Assembly: GCA_016720905.1 (NCBI GenBank)
Contig: JADKJT010000008.1
Location: 62,001-126,000 of the forward strand
Direction: 5' to 3'
Source of the DNA: Gemmatimonadaceae bacterium
GTDB taxonomy: Bacteria; Gemmatimonadota; Gemmatimonadetes; Gemmatimonadales; Gemmatimonadaceae
DNA: 64,000 nucleotides
Part shown: positions 8,066 through 16,713 of the stretch, piece after piece
Position numbering within the stretch: the stretch's first letter is position 1
Layout: every line of letters begins with the position of its first letter
Notes under the pieces: model-generated
The model's database searches: none
The model's input: the letters and a program-made list of their open reading frames with translations, nothing else
What the model was told of the DNA's origin: nothing
Translations under genes and position numbers: made by a program

Positions 8066-9673
8066 ATGACGTTTCGAGTACTGGTCACCGACGATGTCGA
8101 TCCGGAAGGCGTGGCGTTGCTGCTCGCCGAGCCGGAACTGCTTGTCGATGAAGTCCCCACGCTCCCGCGCGATGAATTGCTGCGACGCATTGGCGACTAT
8201 GACGCTATTGTCGGCCGCAGTGCCACCCGCATTTCGCCGGAACTGCTGCAGCACGCGACACGATTGAAGGTCGTGGGACGTGCCGGCGTGGGCGTCGACA
8301 ATATTGCGCTCGATGACGCCACAGCGCTCGGCATCGCCATCATCAACGCGCCCGCCGGCAACACGGTGGCCGTGGCAGAGCTGTTCTTCGGGGCGGTGAT
8401 CGGTTTGCTGCGCGAACTGCCCAAGGCGGCGCGCATCATGGCCGACGGCGGTTGGGATCGCACCTCGTTCATGGGACGCGAACTCAAGGCCAAGACGCTG
8501 GGCATCGTGGGACTCGGGCGTATTGGCGGGGAGGTGGCGTCGCGCGCCCATGCGTTCGGGATGCAGGTGGTCGCCTACGACCCGTACATCGCCGACGAAC
8601 GGTTCACCGCGTTGCGCGTGCGTCGCGCCGTGTCGCTCGACGCGCTGCTCGCCGAATGCAATATCCTCACGGTCCATGTGCCGCTCACGGATGAAACGCG
8701 CGGCATGATCGGCAAACGTGAACTAGGGCGGCTCCCGTCGCGATCGGTGGTGGTCAACATGGCGCGGGGCGGGATCGTTGACGAAGCGGCACTCGTAGCG
8801 GCGCTCGAGACCGATCAACTGCGGGGAGCCGCGCTCGACGTGTTTGCGGCCGAGCCGCTGGCCGCAGATTCGCCATTGCGTCACGCACCCAATCTGGTGT
8901 TGACGCCCCACCTCGGCGCAAACACCGTCGAGGCGCAGCGCAACGTGTCGCGCGATGTCTGTCTGGCGGTGCGCGATGCGTTGCTGCACAAGGACCTGTC
9001 GCGCTCGATCAATGTCGCGGGAGCGAGTGCCGAATGGGGTGAGCTGCAGGGCGCGCTGCTGGTGGCCCGCCGCGCGGCGGCGGTGGCGCGGGCGGTGCTT
9101 GCCGATCAGGGAATGCGGGCGGTGCGGCGTGTGGCGCTGCGCGTGGGTCCCGACCTCGCGCACGGGACCAGTGCGTTGCTGGCCGCAGCGGCGGCAGGTG
9201 TACTGGAGGGCGTCATCGAGACTGATCGCCTCAACCTGATCAACGCGCGTAGTCTCGCGGAATCGCGCGGGCTGGAGTTGTCGGTTGGTGAATCCAACGA
9301 TCTCGGGCATCCCCGCGCGATCGAGGTCGCAGTGTCCGGTGGTATGCAGCAGCTGGCTGTATCCGGCATCGCGCCCGAAGGGAGTACGCCGCGTCTGACG
9401 CGTATCGGCTCATTCCATGTTGACGTCAACCCGCGGCAGACGCTGCTCATCCTGACCAACAAGGACGTGCCTGGAGTGATTGGTCGGGTGGGTACGCTGC
9501 TTGGCGAGCGTCGGGTGAACATCGCCGAATACCATCAGGCCCGACTGGCGCAGGGTGGCGATGCGCTGGCGGCGATCTCGGTGGATGGCGCGGTGGACGA
9601 GGCGACGCGACAGGCGCTGCTCGGCCTGCCGGATATCGTTTCCGCCAGTATCGTGCAGTTCCGCGCCGAGTGA
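8066..9673 (+). CDS. serA: D-3-phosphoglycerate dehydrogenase
   Basis: First step of serine synthesis: NAD-dependent oxidation of 3-phosphoglycerate to 3-phosphohydroxypyruvate. The 535 residues have the layout of the long bacterial form: substrate and Rossmann domains (GLGRIGGEVASRAHAFG nucleotide loop, VNMARGGIVDE with catalytic Arg, LTPHLGANTVEAQ with catalytic His), an intervening domain (about 320-455), and a C-terminal ACT domain (LTNKDVPGVIGRVGTLLGER) that usually binds serine for feedback control. It is followed after 3 bp by the FAD-linked dehydrogenase and heads a tight operon whose other members complete the pathway. The start ATG has no strong ribosome binding site. Confidence 0.95.
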   Translation: MTFRVLVTDDVDPEGVALLLAEPELLVDEVPTLPRDELLRRIGDYDAIVGRSATRISPELLQHATRLKVVGRAGVGVDNIALDDATALGIAIINAPAGNTVAVAELFFGAVIGLLRELPKAARIMADGGWDRTSFMGRELKAKTLGIVGLGRIGGEVASRAHAFGMQVVAYDPYIADERFTALRVRRAVSLDALLAECNILTVHVPLTDETRGMIGKRELGRLPSRSVVVNMARGGIVDEAALVAALETDQLRGAALDVFAAEPLAADSPLRHAPNLVLTPHLGANTVEAQRNVSRDVCLAVRDALLHKDLSRSINVAGASAEWGELQGALLVARRAAAVARAVLADQGMRAVRRVALRVGPDLAHGTSALLAAAAAGVLEGVIETDRLNLINARSLAESRGLELSVGESNDLGHPRAIEVAVSGGMQQLAVSGIAPEGSTPRLTRIGSFHVDVNPRQTLLILTNKDVPGVIGRVGTLLGERRVNIAEYHQARLAQGGDALAAISVDGAVDEATRQALLGLPDIVSASIVQFRAE

Positions 9674-9676
9674 CCG

Positions 9677-11065
9677 GTGGGTGATGTTCTGGCACGCGCA
9701 TCGCGCGATCTGGATGTGCGTCGCGCGTACGCGCGCGATGCGTCGGGACTTGAGATGGTGGCCGATGCCGTGGCACGCCCCGCCGAACGCGGGGAAGTGG
9801 AGGAACTATTGCGTGACGCCTCCGCCACACGGACGGCCGTCACACCCGCTGGTGCGCAATCGAGTACCACGGGCGCATCGATTGTTGACCACGGCGTACT
9901 CCTGTCATTGCGCCGACTTGATAAACTGATCGATCTCGACCACACCGCGCGTACGATTCGTGTCGAGGCCGGGGTGCTGGTGGCGGACGTGCGTCGCGCG
10001 GCGGAAGCCGAGGGGCTGCTCTTCACACCGGACCCGACCAGCGAGGAGGAGTGCACGGTGGGCGGCGCCGTTACCTGCAACGCCTCTGGCGCCCGTTCAC
10101 TGCGCTATGGCGCGACAGGACCGCACGTGCGTGCGCTCACGGTCGTGCTGGCGAACGGCGAGACCCGCGAGATTCGACGCCCGGCGCTTGAGAAGAACAC
10201 CGTCGGGTATCCGATTGCCCACGATGAGGTGGAGTGGTTTGTCGGAAGCGAGGGGACGCTTGGCGTGATTGTGGCCGCCGAGTTCGCATTGCAACCATTG
10301 CCGATGCAGGTGCTGGGGCTTGCGATACCCTTCGCCACGGAAGCTGAGGCACTGGCCTTTGTGGTCGCCGCGCGGCGCGATGACGCGGTGCACGCGCGGT
10401 GCCTGGAATACTTCGATGCGCTGGCGTTCGATATCGCCCGACAAGCCGGTGGCGGCTCGACGTGGGCACCCGACTCGCGGGCCATGGTGTACGTGGAAGA
10501 AACCGGTGCGCACGAGGCGGACGAGGCCGAACTGCCATTGGACGCGTGGTTGTCGCTGGCGGAAGCATACCATGCCGACACGGGCGAGATCCGCGTGTAT
10601 GATGCGCCTGCCGCGTTGCGCGAGGCGCGCCGTATTCGCCATGCAATCCCCGCCACGATGAACGAGCGTGGCGCCGCCTGCCGTGCAGCCGGTGGTCGCA
10701 AAGTGTCCACCGACTGGGCAGTGCCGTATCCACGTTTGGCCGACGCGTTGCATCGCGCACGGGCAATTGCCGACGCGCACGGGGTCGAGCAGGCGGTCGC
10801 CTATGGACACGCTGGCAATGGACATCCGCACCAGAACTTCATTGCCCATGATGCGGTGGAGTTGACGCGCATCGAGGCAGTGGTGGAGGCCACGCTGCGC
10901 GACGTGCTGGCGATGGGCGGAACGGTGGCGGCGGAACACGGGATCGGAAAACTCAAACGACGCTGGCTGCCGATGCAGGCGAGTGCATGGCAGGTGCGCG
11001 TCATGCACGCCCTGAAGCGCGAACTCGATCCGCTGGGCATTCTGGCGCCGGGAAACGTGCTGTGA
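9677..11065 (+). CDS. FAD-linked 2-hydroxyacid dehydrogenase (GlcD/D-2HGDH-like)
   Basis: A 462-residue flavoprotein of the FAD-binding type 4 (VAO/GlcD) family. The PP-loop segment TPAGAQSSTTGASI, CTVGGAVTCNASGARSLRYG for FAD binding, and the C-terminal YGHAGNGHPHQNF and EHGIGKLKRRW signatures, which hold metal/substrate His residues in D-lactate, glycolate and D-2-hydroxyglutarate dehydrogenases, are all present. It starts at a GTG 3 bp after serA and overlaps the next gene by 4 bp, so it belongs to the serine operon. The likely role is to reoxidise D-2-hydroxyglutarate, formed when SerA reduces 2-oxoglutarate; this is inferred from context. Glycolate or D-lactate oxidation is an alternative. 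Confidence 0.87.
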   Translation: MGDVLARASRDLDVRRAYARDASGLEMVADAVARPAERGEVEELLRDASATRTAVTPAGAQSSTTGASIVDHGVLLSLRRLDKLIDLDHTARTIRVEAGVLVADVRRAAEAEGLLFTPDPTSEEECTVGGAVTCNASGARSLRYGATGPHVRALTVVLANGETREIRRPALEKNTVGYPIAHDEVEWFVGSEGTLGVIVAAEFALQPLPMQVLGLAIPFATEAEALAFVVAARRDDAVHARCLEYFDALAFDIARQAGGGSTWAPDSRAMVYVEETGAHEADEAELPLDAWLSLAEAYHADTGEIRVYDAPAALREARRIRHAIPATMNERGAACRAAGGRKVSTDWAVPYPRLADALHRARAIADAHGVEQAVAYGHAGNGHPHQNFIAHDAVELTRIEAVVEATLRDVLAMGGTVAAEHGIGKLKRRWLPMQASAWQVRVMHALKRELDPLGILAPGNVL

Positions 11066-11733
11066 GACGCCTCGCGAATGGCCTGCGCTACGCCACGGTG
11101 GTGTTTGATGTCGACTCCACGTTGGCGGCACTCGAAGGCATTGATTGGCTGGCGGAACAGCGCAGCCCGGAAGTGGCGCGAGCGTGCACCGACCTGACGG
11201 CACGGGCCATGGCCGGTGAGATGCCTCTTGAGGACGTGTACCTGTGGAGGGTGCAGGCCATCGCCCCCACGGCCGCAGAAATCGGGGCGCTGTCCGACGC
11301 CTATCGCGAGGCCGTGCAGCCCGGTGCCGTGGAGTTGATTGCGGCGTTGCGCGACGCAGGCTGCGCCGTGCACGTGCTGAGCGGTGGGCTCCGGGCCGCC
11401 TTGCTGCCGTTGGCACACGATCTGGGGGTCCCGTCCGATCAGGTGCATGCCGTGACCTTGGCGACCGATGCGTCGGGTCGATATGTCGCGCTTGATGGAG
11501 ATCAGCCGTTGGCCACGCAGCTGGGCAAGGCCAAGGTGCTCGCCTCGCTGCAACTCGAGCGCCCGGTGGTGATGATTGGGGATGGCTCTACCGACGCCGC
11601 CGCGCGCGGAGTCACCGAGGGGTTCATTGCTTACACCGGTGTCGCGCGACGTCCCAGCGTGGTGGCGGTCGCCGATGCGGAAGCATCAAGTTTCGCGGCG
11701 CTGGCCCTTCTGCTCTTCAAGGTGATGCCATGA
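11062..11733 (+). CDS. serB: Phosphoserine phosphatase-like HAD hydrolase
   Basis: A 223-residue HAD-superfamily enzyme matching phosphoserine phosphatase: motif I DVDST (nucleophile and general acid Asp), motif II LSGG, and motif III/IV K-VLAS...MIGDGSTDAAA. It should hydrolyse O-phosphoserine to serine, the last step of the pathway. The GTG at 11062 overlaps the previous stop codon (GTGA) and the gene overlaps the next by 4 bp, which fixes its place in the serine operon. It lacks the N-terminal ACT-like region of the long SerB form. Gene symbol is assigned from motifs plus context. Confidence 0.87.
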   Translation: MRRLANGLRYATVVFDVDSTLAALEGIDWLAEQRSPEVARACTDLTARAMAGEMPLEDVYLWRVQAIAPTAAEIGALSDAYREAVQPGAVELIAALRDAGCAVHVLSGGLRAALLPLAHDLGVPSDQVHAVTLATDASGRYVALDGDQPLATQLGKAKVLASLQLERPVVMIGDGSTDAAARGVTEGFIAYTGVARRPSVVAVADAEASSFAALALLLFKVMP

Positions 11734-12848
11734 CCGTTCCATCCACATTCGGCACATTCTTCCTTCCGGGCCCCACGGAAGTGCGGCGCCCGATTCTCGA
11801 ATCCATGCTGGCGCCGATGCTGCCGCACCGCGGTGCGGTTTTCGAGGCGCTCTTTGCGCGCATTCAGGATGGGCTGCGTCCCATCTTTCGGACGTCGCGA
11901 CCCGTGTACGTGTCCAGTTCCTCAGCGACGGGACTCATGGAGGCCGCCATTCGCGGCACGCCGCCCGGTCACATTCTGGCGCTCGTCAACGGGGCGTTCA
12001 GCGAACGCTTTGCCCAGATTGCGAGAGCGTGTGGGCGTGAGACCCATTTGCTGGTCTCGCCGTGGGGCCAGGTTGCCGACCTCGATATGGTGGAGAGCGC
12101 ACTCAAGACGCGATCTTTCGCGGCCGTCACCGTGGTGCATTCGGAGACATCGACCGGAGCCCTGACCACGCTGCCGCCGCTGGTCGAACTGGCGCATCAG
12201 TACGATGCCGCCCTGCTGGTGGACTCCGTCACCGGCATCGCCGGTGTACCGGTGGAAACGGACGCCTGGGACATCGATTTCGTCCTCACCGGATCACAGA
12301 AAGCGCTGGCGCTGCCACCGGGACTGGCGTTCGGCGTGGCATCGGAACGCTTCATCGCGCAGGCAGCAGAGGGCGTCTCCCGTGGACTGTATTTCGACCT
12401 GCTGGAGTTCGAGCAGTACGTCCACAAGAACCAGACGCCCAATACACCCGCCCTGTCGCTGTTGTACGCCACCGCCGAACAGTGCGCGCACATCGCGGCG
12501 GAAACGGTCGAGGCACGCTGGCAACGGCATGCCGACATGGCGGCGATGACTCATGCGTGGGTGAACGACCTGGCCACCGAGACCGACCTGCCGTTCTCGG
12601 TGTTCGCCGCGCCGGGGCAGCGCTCAAGTACCGTGACCGCCATTGGGTTGCCCGACGTACTCACCGGTGACGCGGTCGTGAAGGCCGTTGCCAGGCGCGG
12701 CTTTGTCATTGGCGGAGGCTATGGACAGCTCAAGTCGCGCACGTTCCGCATTGGGCACATGGGTGATCATACGGTAGACGGCCTGTCGCGATGCCTCGCC
12801 GCATGCACCGATGCCGTGCACGAGTTGCTTTCAACGGAGCCCGGTTAA
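11730..12848 (+). CDS. Class V aminotransferase, probable phosphoserine aminotransferase role
   Basis: A PLP enzyme of 372 residues in the alanine-glyoxylate/serine-pyruvate aminotransferase branch of class V. Visible landmarks are the N-terminal LPGPTEVR, the SSSATGLMEAA phosphate-binding loop, HSETSTG, DSVTGIAG with the pyridine-binding Asp, and TGSQKALALPPGL with the Schiff-base Lys. Related enzymes in archaea and some bacteria replace SerC, converting 3-phosphohydroxypyruvate to phosphoserine. Its start codon overlaps serB (ATGA) and no other SerC candidate is in the window, so this role is likely, though serine-glyoxylate transamination cannot be excluded from sequence. Confidence 0.83.
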   Translation: MTVPSTFGTFFLPGPTEVRRPILESMLAPMLPHRGAVFEALFARIQDGLRPIFRTSRPVYVSSSSATGLMEAAIRGTPPGHILALVNGAFSERFAQIARACGRETHLLVSPWGQVADLDMVESALKTRSFAAVTVVHSETSTGALTTLPPLVELAHQYDAALLVDSVTGIAGVPVETDAWDIDFVLTGSQKALALPPGLAFGVASERFIAQAAEGVSRGLYFDLLEFEQYVHKNQTPNTPALSLLYATAEQCAHIAAETVEARWQRHADMAAMTHAWVNDLATETDLPFSVFAAPGQRSSTVTAIGLPDVLTGDAVVKAVARRGFVIGGGYGQLKSRTFRIGHMGDHTVDGLSRCLAACTDAVHELLSTEPG

Positions 12849-12849
12849 G

Positions 12850-13581
12850 ATGCTCGATCTCGATTTCTCAGGCCGTCTGGTCGTCATCACGGGTGTCGGT
12901 CGCGCTGGCCAGGTGGGAGAGGCCATTGCGCTCGGCTTCGCGCAACGCGGCGCCACGCTGGCATTGCTCGATGTCCAACCGGCCGAAGCACAAGCCCGCG
13001 CCGCAACGCTTACCGCGCAGGGCTTCACCGCTACCGCGCACACGGTGAATCTGGCCGATAGCGCCGCCGCCGAGCAGGCCGCCGCCGAGGTCATCGCCGC
13101 GACGAACGAACAGTGCAATGGCGCCGTGCATGCCGTGATCTGCGTCGCCGGTGGTTTCGGCATGACTGGGCCACTCGACAGCACTGACCCCTCGGCATGG
13201 CACACGCAATTCACGATCAATCTCGACACCGCCTACAACACGACCCGCGCCTTCCTTCCCGCGGTTCGCGCCGCGAAAGGATCGTTCACGTACTTCGGCA
13301 GTGTCGCCGCGCTCCCCGGAGCCAAACCTGCCGGACTCGCGGCCTACGCGGCCGCCAAGAGCGGTGTGCTGGCCCTCATGCGCGCCGTGGCGGCCGATGA
13401 GCGCCAACACGGGGTGCGCTCCAATGCCATCGCCCCCACACAGGTGCGCACCGCCGCCAATATCACGGCGATCGGTGCCGACAAGGACTACGTCGACCGC
13501 GATTCCGTAGCCGATGTCGTGGCGTTTCTGGCCAGTCCGTTGGCCCGCAACATCTCCGGTCAGGTCATCACGATGGCCTGA
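12850..13581 (+). CDS. Short-chain dehydrogenase/reductase
   Basis: A 243-residue classical SDR enzyme. The glycine-rich cofactor loop is TGVGRAGQVGEAIALG, the catalytic Ser is in YFGSVAALPG, and the Tyr/Lys pair is YAAAKSG. The acidic residue after beta-2 (LLDVQ) suggests NAD rather than NADP preference. The ATG at 12850 follows the previous stop after one base, so it is the last gene of the serine operon. A substrate linked to serine or hydroxyacid metabolism would fit, but nothing in the sequence shows it. Confidence 0.83.
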   Translation: MLDLDFSGRLVVITGVGRAGQVGEAIALGFAQRGATLALLDVQPAEAQARAATLTAQGFTATAHTVNLADSAAAEQAAAEVIAATNEQCNGAVHAVICVAGGFGMTGPLDSTDPSAWHTQFTINLDTAYNTTRAFLPAVRAAKGSFTYFGSVAALPGAKPAGLAAYAAAKSGVLALMRAVAADERQHGVRSNAIAPTQVRTAANITAIGADKDYVDRDSVADVVAFLASPLARNISGQVITMA

Positions 13582-13635
13582 ACGCTGCTCGGATGCCCGA
13601 TGAGCTGATTGGGCCGCCGATTGCGCGTAGTTGGT

Positions 13636-16626
13636 ATGACAGTCCTCCAGCTCGCCCCACGGACCGTCCGGTCCATCGGTCTCCTGCTCCTGCTCACGGG
13701 GTGCGGCGGTGGCGGTGACCCGATAACGCCAGTTGTTGCACCGCCAGTAGTCACGCAGCCCGGACCACCGGCCTCGCTCACCCTCGTTTCGGGTGACGCG
13801 CAGTCGGCGACCATCGGCAGCGTGCTGCCCGTGAAGCTGTCGGTGCTGGTGAAGGATGCAGCCGGCACCGCACTCGCGGGTATCGCGGTCCAGTTCAGTG
13901 TCGATTCCGGTGGCGGCGTGCTCGCCACGACCGCAGCCTCGACAGGCAGTAATGGCGTGGCGGTCGCTGGCGATTGGACCCTCGGAAGTGCCGCTGGCGC
14001 ACAGGTCGTGAGCGCACGCGTCAGCGCACTGTCACCCGTCAAGTTCCGCGCGCAGGCCATCGGTCCACTTCCGCAGATACTGTTTGACAAGGTGCCGGTC
14101 GGCACCAGTGGCGGCACGCTCGTCTATCGCCGCACAGGTGATCCGTTGGACGGACTGCAGATCGTGGTGCCATCAGGCGCGTATCCAACCAGCACGCCGT
14201 GGACGATTGTCGCCGACTCCACCATCAAGGTGCCACTGCCCGCTGACTTCACGCAGGTGGGGCCGGTGCTGGTGATCAACAACACGCAGGGGTATGCGGA
14301 CAGCGTCATGACGCTCACCATGCCGATGCCACTCCCGGACGACGTCGCGATCGTGCCGTTCTACTACGACTCGGCCAGCAACACACTCGAAGGCATCCCG
14401 CTCGTGGACCGCAGCCCGACCACGGTCACACTCGCCACACGACATTTCTCCCGCGATCTGTTGGGACTGCCCGGCAATGTGTCGGAAACCAGCGCGCTGC
14501 GCACCGCGATGGCGTTGGGGTTCGGCGCAGTGAAAATCGTCTGGGTGAAGGCGCCAAAACTGAAACTCATCGGCACCTTCAACAGCACATTCCGGCCGGC
14601 CGTCGACAACTGGGAATTCGTGAACAACGGCGAATACATCTCGCCGGGCGGCATCTGCGAAGGCATGAGTATCTCGGCCATGTACTATCACTTCTTCCAG
14701 AAACTCGGAGGTAAGCCACCGCTCTATCGGCAGTTCGACCTCACGCTGGCCAACGTGCTGGACAATGTGCAGGGCATTCGGTTCTCCGGGTCCGTCCAGG
14801 GCGACTACTCGGCGCGATTCAAAAAGGGCATCAATCAGCTCCGGCGCCTGATCGATCTGGGGGTGGCGAATGGCACCAAGGTCGAGGACCTCACATCGAC
14901 GTGGATTTTGATGACCCTCAAGTTGAGCAGTCGTCCGGTGCTGCTGGCAATACAAAATGCCGACGCTGGACACGCCGTGGTGGCGTACGCAGCCACTTTC
15001 AACGGCGTGCGCACCAACGTGTCCTTTGCCGATCCCAATTATCCCGAAATCAGCCGGACCATGGTGTTCGAGTCGGGCCGCCTGACGCCGGTGTCGATGT
15101 CGGTCAAGGCCGGCAAGCCCGATGAGTTCTATGACAAGGCGTACGCACTCTCGGTCACCGCCGAGGTGCCGTTGGTGGAGATCGATGCGCGCTTTGCTGA
15201 GTTCAAACAGCAGAAGGCCGGGGCCGATCGATATCCGGCATCGTATCGTGCGGAGTACTACGACAACCTCACCGAATCGTGGCTGCCGCTTCCCAGCACG
15301 CTGCTCACGACAGACGCGCAGCTCGAACTTCGGCACATCTGCACCAGCTGCCCCACCAAGACCACGGGCACCCCGCCGGAAATGCATCGCGTCGAACTGT
15401 GGGATGGCACTGGCGAGAACTCACTGGGCTCGGACGGCCTCACCACGAACAACGAAGGGACCACCAAATATTACGCGGTCCTGTCGGCATATACCGCCTC
15501 CGATCCTTCATCGCTGGGGTTCGTCGACGCGATTCCGTTCACGGTGGTATACCGTCCGTTCACGATCGACGACCCGCCGCTCAACTCCACTCTCGGGGAT
15601 GTCGTGACCGTGACCGCCAATGCCGGAAACCTGGCGCCGGCCGGTTCGACCTTCACCTGGACGGTCGACGATGACACGCCCGCCGTGACCGGCACCAGCA
15701 AGACGTTCACGCACACATACCTCAAGGTTGGTCAAAACAGAGTGCGGGTGACGCTCAAGGACGACAAGGGCAAGGTGATTGCCCGCGCGTCGAAGATCGT
15801 GTTCATCGGTGTGAAGGTGACCATCACACAGTCGCCTGGCAATGCGACTCCCGGGAGTCCGGTCACATTCACGGCGGTCGTGCAGGGCGTCATTCGTCCC
15901 GTCGATGCGCCCTCGGTCAGGTATTCCTGGTCCATCGAGGGCCCAAGCCCATCCGTCGACGTGACCGGTCCGTCGCCGTCCATTCAGCACACGTTTCCCA
16001 CCGGCGGGACATACAACGTGATCCTTGGGGTTTCAATCATCGCGGCGAACGGGGAATCGCTGTCGCTCGGATTCGTCGACGAATTTCCCGTGGTCTTGTC
16101 CAGCCCCCCGATGTGGCGACTCGATCAGTTCACGATCACCCAACGCACCTGTCCGGGCGCCTGCTCCGAAGTGTCGTTCTCACCGTTCGAGCAGCTCGCC
16201 ATCACACCCGGCGAGGGGGTCATCTTCGCGTTCCCATTAGGGGTCACGCCATCGCTTGGTGTGTTGTATCCGACGCCGGGGGTATATCTGTCCGTCGCGC
16301 CTCGGGGACAAGGCGCGTCGCTCACCAAGTGGTCACCGACCACCGCCTTTTTCACCGAGTCGTTCGGCAACACGATCACCAGTCAACAGTGCGGAGGGCG
16401 TACGGTGCAGAACGCTTTCAGCTGGACCGGCACGAGCAGCACCGGCACCGTATCCGGCGCCTCCTCGCCAATCAATCAGAACCGCGCCTCGTACCGGTAC
16501 ACCATCCAGGCCACCAAGACCGGTAATACCATGGCCGGCACGATCACCATGGAAGAGCGCACGTGCCCAAGCGATGCCATTTTCTTCGCGTATACCGCGA
16601 CGTTCCGAGGGCAGCTGATGCCGTAG
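13636..16626 (+). CDS. Large secreted lipoprotein with papain-like core and PKD/Big domains
   Basis: A 996-residue protein beginning at ATG 13636 with a lipoprotein signal (GLLLLLTGC, then GGGG). After the anchor come a Big-1/invasin-like domain (SLTLVSGDAQSATIGSVLP...), a beta-rich segment, and a domain with GGICEGMSISAMYYHF, AGHAVVAYA and FADPNYP, which place Cys, His and Asp in papain-like order. Two PKD-like Ig domains follow (TFTWTVDDDTP... and VRYSWSIEGPSP...), then a C-terminal beta domain with several Cys. It probably acts at the cell surface as a peptidase or adhesin. A longer reading from TTG 13609 is rejected because it would bury the signal peptide. Function is unproven. Confidence 0.82.
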   Translation: MTVLQLAPRTVRSIGLLLLLTGCGGGGDPITPVVAPPVVTQPGPPASLTLVSGDAQSATIGSVLPVKLSVLVKDAAGTALAGIAVQFSVDSGGGVLATTAASTGSNGVAVAGDWTLGSAAGAQVVSARVSALSPVKFRAQAIGPLPQILFDKVPVGTSGGTLVYRRTGDPLDGLQIVVPSGAYPTSTPWTIVADSTIKVPLPADFTQVGPVLVINNTQGYADSVMTLTMPMPLPDDVAIVPFYYDSASNTLEGIPLVDRSPTTVTLATRHFSRDLLGLPGNVSETSALRTAMALGFGAVKIVWVKAPKLKLIGTFNSTFRPAVDNWEFVNNGEYISPGGICEGMSISAMYYHFFQKLGGKPPLYRQFDLTLANVLDNVQGIRFSGSVQGDYSARFKKGINQLRRLIDLGVANGTKVEDLTSTWILMTLKLSSRPVLLAIQNADAGHAVVAYAATFNGVRTNVSFADPNYPEISRTMVFESGRLTPVSMSVKAGKPDEFYDKAYALSVTAEVPLVEIDARFAEFKQQKAGADRYPASYRAEYYDNLTESWLPLPSTLLTTDAQLELRHICTSCPTKTTGTPPEMHRVELWDGTGENSLGSDGLTTNNEGTTKYYAVLSAYTASDPSSLGFVDAIPFTVVYRPFTIDDPPLNSTLGDVVTVTANAGNLAPAGSTFTWTVDDDTPAVTGTSKTFTHTYLKVGQNRVRVTLKDDKGKVIARASKIVFIGVKVTITQSPGNATPGSPVTFTAVVQGVIRPVDAPSVRYSWSIEGPSPSVDVTGPSPSIQHTFPTGGTYNVILGVSIIAANGESLSLGFVDEFPVVLSSPPMWRLDQFTITQRTCPGACSEVSFSPFEQLAITPGEGVIFAFPLGVTPSLGVLYPTPGVYLSVAPRGQGASLTKWSPTTAFFTESFGNTITSQQCGGRTVQNAFSWTGTSSTGTVSGASSPINQNRASYRYTIQATKTGNTMAGTITMEERTCPSDAIFFAYTATFRGQLMP

Positions 16627-16678
16627 CCAGCCGCGGCGACCACGCTTCTGCACCCCTCTGGGTGCCCCCTCCGGCTGG
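16627..16678 (+). terminator. Nested hairpin after the large lipoprotein gene
   Basis: CCAGCC (16627-16632) pairs with GGCTGG (16673-16678) around an inner GCACCC-CTCT-GGGTGC hairpin (16650-16665). It sits directly after the stop codon, with no T-run. Probably a 3'-end structure. Confidence 0.45.
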
Positions 16679-16713
16679 CGAATCACCTCGTGCTCGCTCA
16701 CCTTTAGCACTTG

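Noticed and set aside
10097..11416. 439-codon minus-strand frame opposite the FAD dehydrogenase gene
   Set aside because: Arg/His/Pro-rich shadow of a well-supported enzyme gene on the other strand.
14173..15387. 404-codon minus-strand frame inside the large lipoprotein gene
   Set aside because: Typical antisense frame of GC-rich DNA; composition is His/Arg/Glu-rich with no domain.
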